Shown here piece after piece: positions 50,935 to 59,141 of a DNA stretch of 64,000 bases. The stretch is from assembly GCF_049739465.1 (NCBI RefSeq), contig NZ_JBMHHY010000009.1, positions 186,001 to 250,000 on the forward strand, read 5' to 3'. The notes under the pieces are model-generated. The model was not told where the DNA came from. It did no database searches and saw nothing but the letters and a program-made list of their open reading frames with translations. The first letter of the stretch is position 1; each line of letters opens with the position of its first letter. Source of the DNA: Embleya sp049739465 (GTDB taxonomy: Bacteria; Actinomycetota; Actinomycetes; Streptomycetales; Streptomycetaceae). A program made the position numbers and the translations under genes.

Positions 50935-52263
50935 ATGACCGGAACCGTCGACACCGCGCACTGGAATGCCCGCCTCGCCGAACTGATCGCCGAGTACGAC
51001 GTACCCGGTGCCAGCCTGGCATTCCTGCACGACGGTGAGGTGTATACGTTCGCCGCCGGCGTGTTGAACCGGGACACCCGCACCCCGGTCACCGCCGACT
51101 CGCTGTTCCAGATCGGCTCGGTGACCAAGGTCTGGACGGCGACCCAGCTGATGCTGCTCGTCGAACAGGGTCGGCTGACCCTGGACACCCCGGTCGTCGA
51201 CCTGCTGCCCGAGTTCAAGGTCGCCGACGCCGAGACGACCAAGACGGTGACCGTCCGGCACCTGCTGACGCACACCTCCGGTATCGACGGCGACCTGTTC
51301 CTGGACAGCGGGCGCGGGGACGACTGTCTGGAGAAGTACGTCGCGGCGTGTGCGGACCTGACCCGCAACCACCCGATCGGCGCGTCCTTTTCCTACTGCA
51401 ACAGCGGCTTCGTGATAGCCGGCCGGATCGTCGAGCGACTCACCGGGAAGACCTGGGACCAGGCGCTGCGCGAGCAGATCTGCGAGCCGCTGGGCCTGAC
51501 CCACACCTGGACGCTGCCCGAGGACGTGCTGCGGTTCGGCGCGGCGACGGGTCACCTGGAGGAGGGCAAGCCGACCTCGGTGTGGGGGCTGACCCGGGCG
51601 ATGGGTCCGGCCGGCCTGATCTGCGCCCGGGCGAGCGACGTGGTCGCCTTCGGCCGGGCACACCTGGGCACCGATCTGCTGGCCGCGCCGCAGGTGATGA
51701 CCGAGCCGCAGGTCGACCTGCCGAACCCGTACACGATCGGCCCGCAGTGGGGCATCGGCTGGATCCTCGACGAGTGGTCCGGCCACCGGGTGATCTCGCA
51801 CGCCGGCAACACCATCGGCCAGGCGGCGATGTTGTGGGTGGTGCCCGACACCGGCACCGTGGTCGTCCTGCTGGCCAACGGCGGATCCACCGGCGCGCTG
51901 CAGAACACCCTGGGCACCGAACTGTTCGCCGCTCTCGTGGACGTCACGCTGCCCGAGCGGCTCGGCCCGCCGGAGCAGCCGGTCGAGGTCGACGTGGACG
52001 CCTACGTCGGCACCTACGAGCGCACCGGCCAGCGCAACACCGTCACGGTCCGGGACGGACAACTGCACCTGCGCATCGAAGTCACCGGCGCGCTGGCCGA
52101 GTTGCAGGAACCGATCGAGATGGCGCTGATCCCGGTCGACGCGACCACCTTCGTCGGCCGACGCAAGGACAGCCCCCTGTGGGACAGCGTGGTCTTCTAC
52201 CGCCTCCCCGACGGCTCGCCCTACATCCACTTCGGCGTCCGAGCCACCCCGAAGGTCGGCTGA
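50935..52263 (+). CDS. Serine hydrolase, class C beta-lactamase/PBP4-like
   Basis: 442 residues. SxxK in FQIGSVTKVWTATQLMLL (nucleophile Ser), YxN in FSYCNSGFVIAG, and the HAG triad in VISHAGNTIGQAAM. A C-terminal lipocalin-like domain (VDVDAYVGTYERTGQRNTVT) is present, typical of esterase/peptidase members more than true beta-lactamases. No signal peptide, so probably cytoplasmic. AGAAGG lies just before the ATG at 50935. Substrate unknown; resistance should not be assumed. Confidence 0.92.
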   Translation: MTGTVDTAHWNARLAELIAEYDVPGASLAFLHDGEVYTFAAGVLNRDTRTPVTADSLFQIGSVTKVWTATQLMLLVEQGRLTLDTPVVDLLPEFKVADAETTKTVTVRHLLTHTSGIDGDLFLDSGRGDDCLEKYVAACADLTRNHPIGASFSYCNSGFVIAGRIVERLTGKTWDQALREQICEPLGLTHTWTLPEDVLRFGAATGHLEEGKPTSVWGLTRAMGPAGLICARASDVVAFGRAHLGTDLLAAPQVMTEPQVDLPNPYTIGPQWGIGWILDEWSGHRVISHAGNTIGQAAMLWVVPDTGTVVVLLANGGSTGALQNTLGTELFAALVDVTLPERLGPPEQPVEVDVDAYVGTYERTGQRNTVTVRDGQLHLRIEVTGALAELQEPIEMALIPVDATTFVGRRKDSPLWDSVVFYRLPDGSPYIHFGVRATPKVG

Positions 52264-52351
52264 CCCGGGGCGAGTTCCCCACCTCGCAGCCGCACCTCGC
52301 AGCCCCGTCGCCCATCGGGCGGCGGGGCCGAGTGCGTTCTTCGGGACGATC

Positions 52352-52389
52352 CGGCCAAGGCGGACCCGGCCGTTCGGTCAAGGCGGACC
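52352..52389 (+). promoter_or_regulatory. Direct repeats upstream of second SARP gene
   Basis: CGGCCAAGGCGGACC (52352-52366) and CGGTCAAGGCGGACC (52375-52389), 14 of 15 identical, 23 bp start to start (about two helical turns). Located about 65 bp before the SARP start; candidate SARP-binding repeats, different in sequence from those at 22594-22652. Confidence 0.45.
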
Positions 52390-52452
52390 TAAGCGAGAGG
52401 CAAGGTCGGTCGGCGCCAATGGGCGGGTGGGCCGAGTGGAGAGGGGGCAGTC

Positions 52453-53247
52453 GTGCGGTACGAGATCCTTGGGCCGGTACGGGTGGTCGGGGTCGGCGGG
52501 GCGCGTGCGCTCGCGGCGGCCAAGCCGGAGATCCTGTTGGCCGCGCTGCTCGCGCGGCGGGACCAGGTGTTGACGGTCGATCAGTTGGTGGCGGAGCTGT
52601 GGGCGGCGGACGATCCGGCGCGACCTCGGCAGGTGCGCCCGACCGTGCATGTGTACGTGTCCCGGCTGCGCTCCTTCCTGCGGGCGTCGGCCCCGGCGCG
52701 GAGCAGGTCGATCGTCACCACCGCCGGGGGATACGTGCTGCGCTCGACGCCCGAAGTGGCGCTGGACGCGGATGAGTTCCACCACCTGGTCGAGCAGGGG
52801 CGGGAGGCGAGCCGGGCCGGTCGGCGGCGGGAGGGGGCCGAACGGTACGCGGCCGCGCTGAAGTTGTGGCGCGGGGCGCCGTACGAGCGGGTCGAGGCGG
52901 GGCCGATCGTCCGGGCCCATGCGGCGCGCCTGGACGCGGCCCGGCTGGATTGCCAGGAGTTGCTGGTGGAGGCGCAGTTCGAGCTCGGCCGGTATCGGGA
53001 GAGTGTGGCCCGGCTGTACGCGCTGACCGCGGAGTACCCGCTGCACGAGGCGTTCGCCCGGCAGTTGATGATCGCGCTGCACGTATGCGGGCGGCGCGCG
53101 GACGCCCTGGTGGTCTACCGGGACAGCCGGGCCCGCCTGCGCGAACTGCTCGGCCTGGAACCGGGCGAGCCGTTGCGCGAGGCGCACCGGGCGGTGCTCG
53201 CGGGCACCGAGCCGCCGGGCCTGCGGACACATTCGCTCGCGCACTGA
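52453..53247 (+). CDS. SARP-family pathway regulator, second copy
   Basis: 264 residues, paralogue of the gene at 22708 (both read GPIVRAHAARL, then ELLVEAxxxLGRYRESVARL and LRELLGLEP). Winged helix AAKPEILLAALLARRDQVLT with TVHVYVSRLRSFL, then the BTAD helices. GTG at 52453 follows GAGGGGGC. The next gene, 203 bp away, is an intact MFS exporter, so a pathway-specific role in making or exporting a metabolite is possible. Confidence 0.93.
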   Translation: MRYEILGPVRVVGVGGARALAAAKPEILLAALLARRDQVLTVDQLVAELWAADDPARPRQVRPTVHVYVSRLRSFLRASAPARSRSIVTTAGGYVLRSTPEVALDADEFHHLVEQGREASRAGRRREGAERYAAALKLWRGAPYERVEAGPIVRAHAARLDAARLDCQELLVEAQFELGRYRESVARLYALTAEYPLHEAFARQLMIALHVCGRRADALVVYRDSRARLRELLGLEPGEPLREAHRAVLAGTEPPGLRTHSLAH

Positions 53248-53450
53248 GCGGGCTTACGACTGTTCGCGCCCTGGGCGGGTTTTCCACCCGGCCGGGCGCG
53301 GCCGGCACGTCGGGTGACGGGTCGGTCGCGTGCCGATCCGCCCGGTGGTGGCCGCGCGGCCACGGGTTTACGGTCGAACGAGTGGGTGGTACACCCCGCC
53401 TTCGGCGGCGTGCCGAAGACGGGCGTGGGACACCCACGCTGGAATTCATC

Positions 53451-55001
53451 ATGGCGCATCCGTACGCGACATCCGCGCAGACCGCCACGGCACCCAAGGG
53501 AAGCCGCGGCAATGGCGCGGCGCTCGCCGTGATCGCCTCCTGCCAGCTGATGGTGGTCCTGGACATCACCATCGTGAACATCGCACTGCCGCACATCCAG
53601 CGCTCCCTGGCCTTCTCCACCACCAGCCTGTCCTGGGTGCTCAACGCGTACACGCTCACCTTCGGCGGCCTGCTCCTGCTCGGCGGTCGGATGGGCGACA
53701 TCCTGGGCCGGCGGCGGGTGTTCATGTTCGGCGTATTGCTCTTCGTGTTCGCGTCGTTGCTCGGCGGACTCGCGCAGAGCGCGCCGGAGCTGCTTGCCGC
53801 CCGGTCCATCCAGGGCATCGGCGGCGCGATCGCGTCGCCGACCTCGCTCGCCCTGATCACCACGACGTTCGCCGAAGGCCCGGTCCGCAACCGGGCGTTC
53901 GGGGTATTCGCGGCGGTGTCCGCGGGTGGTGGGGCGATCGGGCTGCTGGCCGGCGGGATCCTGGTCGAATGGCTGGACTGGCGGTGGGTGTTCTTCGTCA
54001 ACGTGCCGATCGGCGTGCTGATCGCGCTGGCCACGCCGCGCTACATCCGCGAGTCCGAGCGGCATCCGGGCCACTTCGACCTGCTCGGCGCGTTCACCTC
54101 GACGCTGGGCATCGGCTCGCTGGTGTACGGCTTCATCCGCGCCGCGCAGGACGGCTGGCGGGACACGGTGACCATCGGCGCGTTCGCGGCGGCGGTGGTA
54201 CTGCTGTTCGTCTTCATTTCCATCGAGCGCAACTCCCGGCAGCCGATCACTCCGTTGGCGATGTTCGCGGACCGCAACCGGGCGGGCTCGTACGGCATGA
54301 TGTTGTGCCTGTCCGCGGCGATCTTCGGGATGTTCTTCTTCCTGACCCTGTTCGTGCAGGAGGTGCTGGGCTTCAGCCCGCTCCGGGCCGGGCTGGCGTT
54401 CCTGCCGATCAGCGTGGTGATCGCGGTGGGCGCGGGCTTCGCGTCGCAGCTGCTGCCGCGTTACGGGCCCAAGCCGTTCATGGTCGGCGGCGCGCTGCTC
54501 GCGGCGGGCGGCCTTGCCTGGTTGACCCGTACCGATGTGCACAGTACGTACGCGGGCAGCATTCTCGGGCCGATGCTGGTGTTCGGCGTGGGGATGGGGA
54601 TGCAGTTCGTGTCGTTGACCCTGATGGCGGTCTCCGGGGTGGCGGCGCACGAGTCCGGCGCGGCCTCGGGGCTGCTCAACGCGATGCAGCAGGTGGGCGG
54701 TTCGCTCGGTCTGTCCATCCTGGTCACCACGTTCGGCACGGCCAACCGCAACGAGGCGAAGAACCAGGTCCCGGCGTTCCTGGCGCACGCGACACCGGTG
54801 CAGCGGGCGAACTTCGACCGGACGCATGTGTTGCCTCCGCCGTGGAGTCACCAGGTGCTCACCACGGGGGTCTCCGCAGCGTTCGTGGTGGCGGCGGTCT
54901 TCGCCGTGTTGGCCGCGGTGATCGCGCTGTTCGTGATCCAGGTGCGGGCTTCCGACCTGGAGCGACTGCGCGGTGGTGCGGGCCTGACACCGGGCGGGTG
55001 A
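53451..55001 (+). CDS. MFS exporter, DHA2 (EmrB/QacA, 14-TM) family
   Basis: 516 residues with 14 predicted helices. Motif A GGRMGDILGRRRVFMFG, motif C-like SLSWVLNAYTLTFGG region, antiporter motif LLAARSIQGIGGAIASP, and TM5 WRWVFFVNVPIGVL. Typical of proton-driven drug or secondary-metabolite exporters. ATG at 53451; the ribosome site is weak (CTGGAATTCATC). A hairpin-prone stretch (CGCCTTCGGCGGCG) lies upstream. It serves as the reference for the deletion in the exporter at 3206-4346. Confidence 0.93.
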   Translation: MAHPYATSAQTATAPKGSRGNGAALAVIASCQLMVVLDITIVNIALPHIQRSLAFSTTSLSWVLNAYTLTFGGLLLLGGRMGDILGRRRVFMFGVLLFVFASLLGGLAQSAPELLAARSIQGIGGAIASPTSLALITTTFAEGPVRNRAFGVFAAVSAGGGAIGLLAGGILVEWLDWRWVFFVNVPIGVLIALATPRYIRESERHPGHFDLLGAFTSTLGIGSLVYGFIRAAQDGWRDTVTIGAFAAAVVLLFVFISIERNSRQPITPLAMFADRNRAGSYGMMLCLSAAIFGMFFFLTLFVQEVLGFSPLRAGLAFLPISVVIAVGAGFASQLLPRYGPKPFMVGGALLAAGGLAWLTRTDVHSTYAGSILGPMLVFGVGMGMQFVSLTLMAVSGVAAHESGAASGLLNAMQQVGGSLGLSILVTTFGTANRNEAKNQVPAFLAHATPVQRANFDRTHVLPPPWSHQVLTTGVSAAFVVAAVFAVLAAVIALFVIQVRASDLERLRGGAGLTPGG

Positions 55002-55088
55002 CGGGCGGGGTCGAGCCGGCGGCGGGCGAGCAGGGTTCTTGGCCACGGCGTCTTCGGGGTTTGGGGTTTGGGGTGATGGTGAGTGGGA

Positions 55089-55116
55089 TTGACTTGATAC
55101 CCCTAGGGGGTATCTT
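55089..55116 (+). promoter_or_regulatory. Copper-responsive promoter with CsoR-type box 1
   Basis: TTGACT (55089-55094) and TATCTT (55111-55116), 16-bp spacer, with the palindrome GATACCCCTAGGGGGTATC (55096-55114) filling the space between them. GC-tract palindromes flanked by AT (ATACCCC...GGGGTAT) are the known CsoR operator type, so copper-free CsoR would block RNA polymerase here. Confidence 0.75.
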
Positions 55117-55170
55117 GGTGTGCATCGACCGGATCCCTGAGGGGGGATTCGGGTAACGGGAGGATTCCCC

Positions 55171-55368
55171 ATGAGCACATCCACTTCCACCGAGGTCGAC
55201 CTCGCGAGTGGTCGGGTGACCGTCTCCGCCGATGCGGCGCTCGATGACGCGGCGGTGACCGCGGCGGTCGGCGAGGCGGGGTACGAGGTCGTGGCGCCGG
55301 TCCCGACCGAGGTCGAGGTCGAGGCCGGTGCCGGTGCCGGTGCGAGCTGCTGCGGCAGTTGCCACTGA
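55171..55368 (+). CDS. CopZ-like half domain with Cys/His tail
   Basis: 65 residues. VDLASGRVTVSADAALDDAA and VTAAVGEAGYEVVAP match the second half of a CopZ heavy-metal-associated domain, but the first half, including the GMTCxxC copper site, is absent: the protein starts MSTSTSTEVDLASG. The C-terminus instead ends in CCGSCH (C60, C61, C64, H65) after an Ala/Gly linker. GGGAGG 7 bases before the ATG shows a proper start, and it lies directly behind CsoR-type box 1. It may be a reduced copper chaperone using the tail, or a decayed one. Confidence 0.72.
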   Translation: MSTSTSTEVDLASGRVTVSADAALDDAAVTAAVGEAGYEVVAPVPTEVEVEAGAGAGASCCGSCH

Positions 55369-55495
55369 CGTCCCGGGGTGCCGGCGCCGGTGCCAGTCCG
55401 GTGCCGGTGCCCCATCCGTTCTCCTTCGCCGGCCCCGCGGGTCATCGCCCGTGTGTGGACCGGGTGACGACGAAATCAGGAATTGGTAGGCAACG

Positions 55496-56509
55496 ATGAA
55501 CACGGCTGTCAAGGTCGGCGCGTTCGGCGCCGGCGTCGTCCTGGCCTTCGGGGCCGCGTTCGGGGTGGGTCACGCGGTCGGTCCGGTCGGCTCCGATCCC
55601 GCGCCGGCGCACGGGAAGCACGGCGGTACGAAGGCCGCCGCGCCCGCGCCCGCTGCCGCTCCGGCCGCCGCCGGTGCCGCCGTGGAGACGCCCGGCGGTC
55701 TCCAGGTCTCCGAACGCGGCTACACCCTCGTCCCGCCCGCCGAACCACTGCCGGCGGGCACCCGTACCGACTTCCGCTTCCGCGTGCTCGGCCCGGACGG
55801 GCGGCCCTGGACGCGCTACGAGCGTGCCCACGACAAGGACCTCCACCTGATCGTCGCCCGCCGCGACCTGTCCGGCTTCCAACACGTACACCCCGTGCTC
55901 GGCGCGGACGGCACCTGGAGCGTCCCGCTGACCTTCGCGACCGCCGGTACGTATCGTGTGTTCGCCGACTTCACCCCCACCGGCGACCCGGCCGGCCCGC
56001 TCACCCTCGGTGCCGACGTGGTCGTGGCCGGCAACTACGAACCGGCCGCGCTGCCCGCCCCGGCCCGTACCGCCACCGTCGACGGCTACACCGTGACCCT
56101 GGCCGGCGACCTCACGGCGGGTGCCTCCGCGCCGCTCACGCTCGGGGTGAGCCGGGACGGCCGGCCGGTCACCGACCTTCAGCCCTACCTCGGCGCGTAC
56201 GGCCACCTGGTCGCGCTGCGCCAGGGCGATCTGGCCTACCTGCACGTACACCCGCAGGGCGCCCCCGGCGACGGCAAGACCCCGGCCGGGCCCGGCATCG
56301 GCTTCCACGCCCAGGCCCCGAGCGCCGGGACGTACCGCCTGTACCTGGACTTCCAACACGAAGGCACGGTCCGGACCGCCGAGTTCACCGTCGCCGTCGG
56401 CGCTCCGAACGCGACCCCGAACGCCGCCCCGAACGCGACCCCGGCCACGCCGGTCGCACCGCAGGCCGGCGACCCGGAGCACGGCGAGCACGGCGAGCAC
56501 GCGCACTAG
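55496..56509 (+). CDS. Exported His-rich copper-region protein
   Basis: 337 residues. N-terminal signal anchor (VKVGAFGAGVVLAFGAAFGV), an Ala/Pro linker, then two beta-sandwich-like domains, each with an HxHP motif (GFQHVHPVLG near 130 and YLHVHPQG near 245) and paired acidic/aromatic strands (GTYRVFADFTP, GTYRLYLDFQHEG). The C-terminus is a NATPxAAP repeat followed by EHGEHGEHAH. Proteins of this type occur beside CopA genes in actinobacteria and probably hold copper outside the membrane. GGTAGG precedes the ATG. Confidence 0.8.
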   Translation: MNTAVKVGAFGAGVVLAFGAAFGVGHAVGPVGSDPAPAHGKHGGTKAAAPAPAAAPAAAGAAVETPGGLQVSERGYTLVPPAEPLPAGTRTDFRFRVLGPDGRPWTRYERAHDKDLHLIVARRDLSGFQHVHPVLGADGTWSVPLTFATAGTYRVFADFTPTGDPAGPLTLGADVVVAGNYEPAALPAPARTATVDGYTVTLAGDLTAGASAPLTLGVSRDGRPVTDLQPYLGAYGHLVALRQGDLAYLHVHPQGAPGDGKTPAGPGIGFHAQAPSAGTYRLYLDFQHEGTVRTAEFTVAVGAPNATPNAAPNATPATPVAPQAGDPEHGEHGEHAH

Positions 56510-56544
56510 AAACATCCGCGGGACGGCGGGGGCAAGGTCGACTC

Positions 56545-56575
56545 TTGTCATTTGGATACCCCCTATGGGTATAGT
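56545..56575 (+). promoter_or_regulatory. Copper-responsive promoter with CsoR-type box 2
   Basis: TTGTCA (56545-56550), TATAGT (56570-56575), 19-bp spacer, with ATACCCCCTATGGGTAT (56556-56572) overlapping the spacer and -10. The palindrome is the same type as box 1. It drives copA. Confidence 0.75.
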
Positions 56576-56667
56576 CGGGTCGTGTTCGCGGGACGGCCCC
56601 GGCCGCCGGCGCCCCCGGGCCCACGACGGCCACGACGACGACCCACCGACACGGACAGGAGCAGGCG

Positions 56668-59034
56668 ATGAGTTCGACCACCGAGACCTCGACGCCGCAG
56701 GACACCGGGCAGATCGAACTGTCGATCGGCGGCATGACCTGCGCCTCGTGCGCGATGCGCATCGAGAAGCGACTCAACCGGCTCGACGGCGTGACCGCGA
56801 CGGTCAACTACGCCACCGAGAAGGCCAGGGTCACCTACCCGGGCGACCTCGGACCGGCCGACCTGGTCGCCCAGGTCGAGGCCGCCGGCTACACCGCCGA
56901 ACTCCCCGCCCCGGCCCGGGCCGCCGGCGCGGGCGCAGCCGCCGGCGAGCCGGTGCCGGGCGGCGCGGACCCGGACGGGGGCCGGATCCGGGCACTGCGC
57001 GATCGACTGCTCGTCTCCGCCGTGCTTACCGTCCCGGTGATCGCGATGGCGATGATTCCCGCCCTCCAGTTCACCGATTGGCAGTGGTTGTCCCTCGCCC
57101 TGGCCTGGCCGGTGGTCGCGTACGGCGCCTGGCCGTTCCACAGGGCCGCCTGGACCAATCTGCGGCACGGCACCTCGACCATGGACACCCTCGTGTCGAT
57201 GGGCACCCTGGCCGCACTCGCCTGGTCGGTATACGCCCTGTTCTGGGGTACGGCCGGCGAACCGGGGATGACCCACGCCTTCTCGTTCGCGATCGAACGC
57301 GGCGACGGAGCGGGCAACATCTACCTCGAAGCCGCCGCCGGCGTCACCACGTTCATCCTCGCCGGCCGCTGGTTCGAGGCCCGGGCCAAGCGTCGCTCCG
57401 GCGCCGCGCTCAAGGCCCTGCTCGAACTCGGCGCCCGCGACGTCGCCGTCCTGCGTGACGGCCGCGAGGAGCGCGTCCCGGTCGAACAGCTCGCCGTCGG
57501 CGACCTGTTCGTGGTCCGCCCCGGGGAGAAGATCGCCACCGACGGCATCGTCGAACAGGGCACCTCCGCCGTGGACGCCTCGATGCTCACCGGCGAATCG
57601 GTCCCCGTCGAGGTCCGCCCCGGCGACACCGTCACCGGCGCCACGGTCAATGCCGGCGGCCGACTGGTCGTGCGGGCCACCCGGATCGGCGCCGACACCC
57701 AACTGGCGCAGATGGCACGGCTGGTCGAGGACGCGCAGAACGGCAAGGCCCGGGTGCAGCGCCTGGCCGACCGGGTCTCCGGCATCTTCGTACCGATCGT
57801 GATCACGCTGGCCGCCGCCACCCTCGGCTTCTGGTGGGGCACCGGACAGGGCATCGCCGGCGCGTTCACCGCCGCGGTTGCCGTACTGATCATCGCCTGC
57901 CCGTGCGCCCTGGGCCTGGCCACCCCCACGGCACTGATGGTCGGCACCGGGCGCGGCGCACAACTGGGCATCCTGATCAAGGGGCCCGAGGTATTGGAAT
58001 CCACCCACCGCGTGGACACCGTCGTGCTCGACAAGACCGGCACCGTGACCACCGGTCGGATGACCCTGGTCGAGACGCACCTCGCCGCCGGCGAGGACAT
58101 CGACGAGGTCCTGCGGCTCGCGGGCGCACTGGAGAACGCCTCCGAACACCCGATCGCGCAGGCCGTGGCCAAGGGCGCGGCCGAACGTGTCGGCGACCTG
58201 CCCGACCCCGAGGACTTCGCCAACGTCGAGGGGCTCGGCGTGCAGGGCGTCGTCGAGGGTCACGCCGTCCTGGTGGGCCGTACCCGACTGCTCGCCGAAT
58301 GGGCCCTCGACCTCCCGATCGACCTGGAACGCGCGATGGCCGACGCCGAGGCCCTCGGCCGTACCGCCGTCGCGGTCGCCTGGGACGGCCGGGCACGCGC
58401 CGTCCTGGTCGTCGCCGACGCGGTCAAGCCCACCTCCGCCGAGGCCATCCGCCGCTTCCGCGAACTCGGCCTGACCCCCATCCTGCTCACCGGCGACAAC
58501 ACCGCGGTGGCGCACACCGTCGCCGCGCAGGTCGGCATCGACCCGGAGCACGTGTACGCCGAGGTGATGCCAAAGGACAAGGTCGACGTGGTCACCCGAC
58601 TCCAGGCCGAGGGCCGGATCGTGGCCATGGTCGGCGACGGTGTCAACGACGCCGCCGCGCTCGCCCGCGCCGACCTCGGCCTGGCCATGGGCACCGGGAC
58701 GGACGTGGCCATCGAGGCCGCCGACCTCACCCTGGTGCGCGGCGACCTGCGCGCCGCCGCCGACGCCATCCGGCTGGCCCGGAAGACCTTGGCCACCATC
58801 AAGTCCAACCTGTTCTGGGCCTTCGCCTACAACGTCGCCGCCCTCCCGCTCGCCGCCGCCGGCCTGCTCAACCCGATGCTCGCCGGCGCCGCGATGGCCT
58901 TCAGCTCCGTCTTCGTGATCAGCAACAGCCTGCGCCTACGCGGCTTCAAGGCCCTCGCCGACGAAACCCGACCGACCACGATCGGTACGGGCACTGCGAC
59001 CGAGTCCGCAAGGCCCACCGCGATCGCAGCCTGA
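56668..59034 (+). CDS. copA: Copper-exporting P1B-type ATPase
   Basis: 788 residues. N-terminal heavy-metal domain with GMTCASCAMRIEKRL (Cys25, Cys28), eight TM helices, CPCALGLATPTA (the CPC metal site of P1B-1 pumps), DKTGTVTTGRM (phosphorylated Asp), SEHPIAQAV (HP locus) and VGDGVNDAAALARAD (hinge). Complete and intact; predicted to pump Cu(I) out of the cytoplasm. ATG at 56668 follows AGGAGCAGGCG. It has its own CsoR-type promoter; no csoR gene is in the window. A strong hairpin follows. Confidence 0.96.
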   Translation: MSSTTETSTPQDTGQIELSIGGMTCASCAMRIEKRLNRLDGVTATVNYATEKARVTYPGDLGPADLVAQVEAAGYTAELPAPARAAGAGAAAGEPVPGGADPDGGRIRALRDRLLVSAVLTVPVIAMAMIPALQFTDWQWLSLALAWPVVAYGAWPFHRAAWTNLRHGTSTMDTLVSMGTLAALAWSVYALFWGTAGEPGMTHAFSFAIERGDGAGNIYLEAAAGVTTFILAGRWFEARAKRRSGAALKALLELGARDVAVLRDGREERVPVEQLAVGDLFVVRPGEKIATDGIVEQGTSAVDASMLTGESVPVEVRPGDTVTGATVNAGGRLVVRATRIGADTQLAQMARLVEDAQNGKARVQRLADRVSGIFVPIVITLAAATLGFWWGTGQGIAGAFTAAVAVLIIACPCALGLATPTALMVGTGRGAQLGILIKGPEVLESTHRVDTVVLDKTGTVTTGRMTLVETHLAAGEDIDEVLRLAGALENASEHPIAQAVAKGAAERVGDLPDPEDFANVEGLGVQGVVEGHAVLVGRTRLLAEWALDLPIDLERAMADAEALGRTAVAVAWDGRARAVLVVADAVKPTSAEAIRRFRELGLTPILLTGDNTAVAHTVAAQVGIDPEHVYAEVMPKDKVDVVTRLQAEGRIVAMVGDGVNDAAALARADLGLAMGTGTDVAIEAADLTLVRGDLRAAADAIRLARKTLATIKSNLFWAFAYNVAALPLAAAGLLNPMLAGAAMAFSSVFVISNSLRLRGFKALADETRPTTIGTGTATESARPTAIAA

Positions 59035-59061
59035 GCCGATCCCTTACGTATGGCCCTCTTT

Positions 59062-59088
59062 GGCCCTGCCGGCAACTCCGGCAGGGCC
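59062..59088. terminator. Bidirectional terminator hairpin
   Basis: Perfect 11-bp stem GGCCCTGCCGG / CCGGCAGGGCC with a 5-base loop, between the convergent copA and MocR genes. Confidence 0.88.
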
Positions 59089-59141
59089 AAGGGGCTTTGC
59101 CGGGGGCGGAGCGGCAGGCGCCGGGGGTCAGGAGCCGGGGG

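Noticed and set aside
50935..52263. True class C beta-lactamase
   Set aside because: SxxK and YxN are present, but there is no signal peptide, the KTG box is replaced by HAG, and a C-terminal lipocalin-like domain points to an esterase or peptidase.
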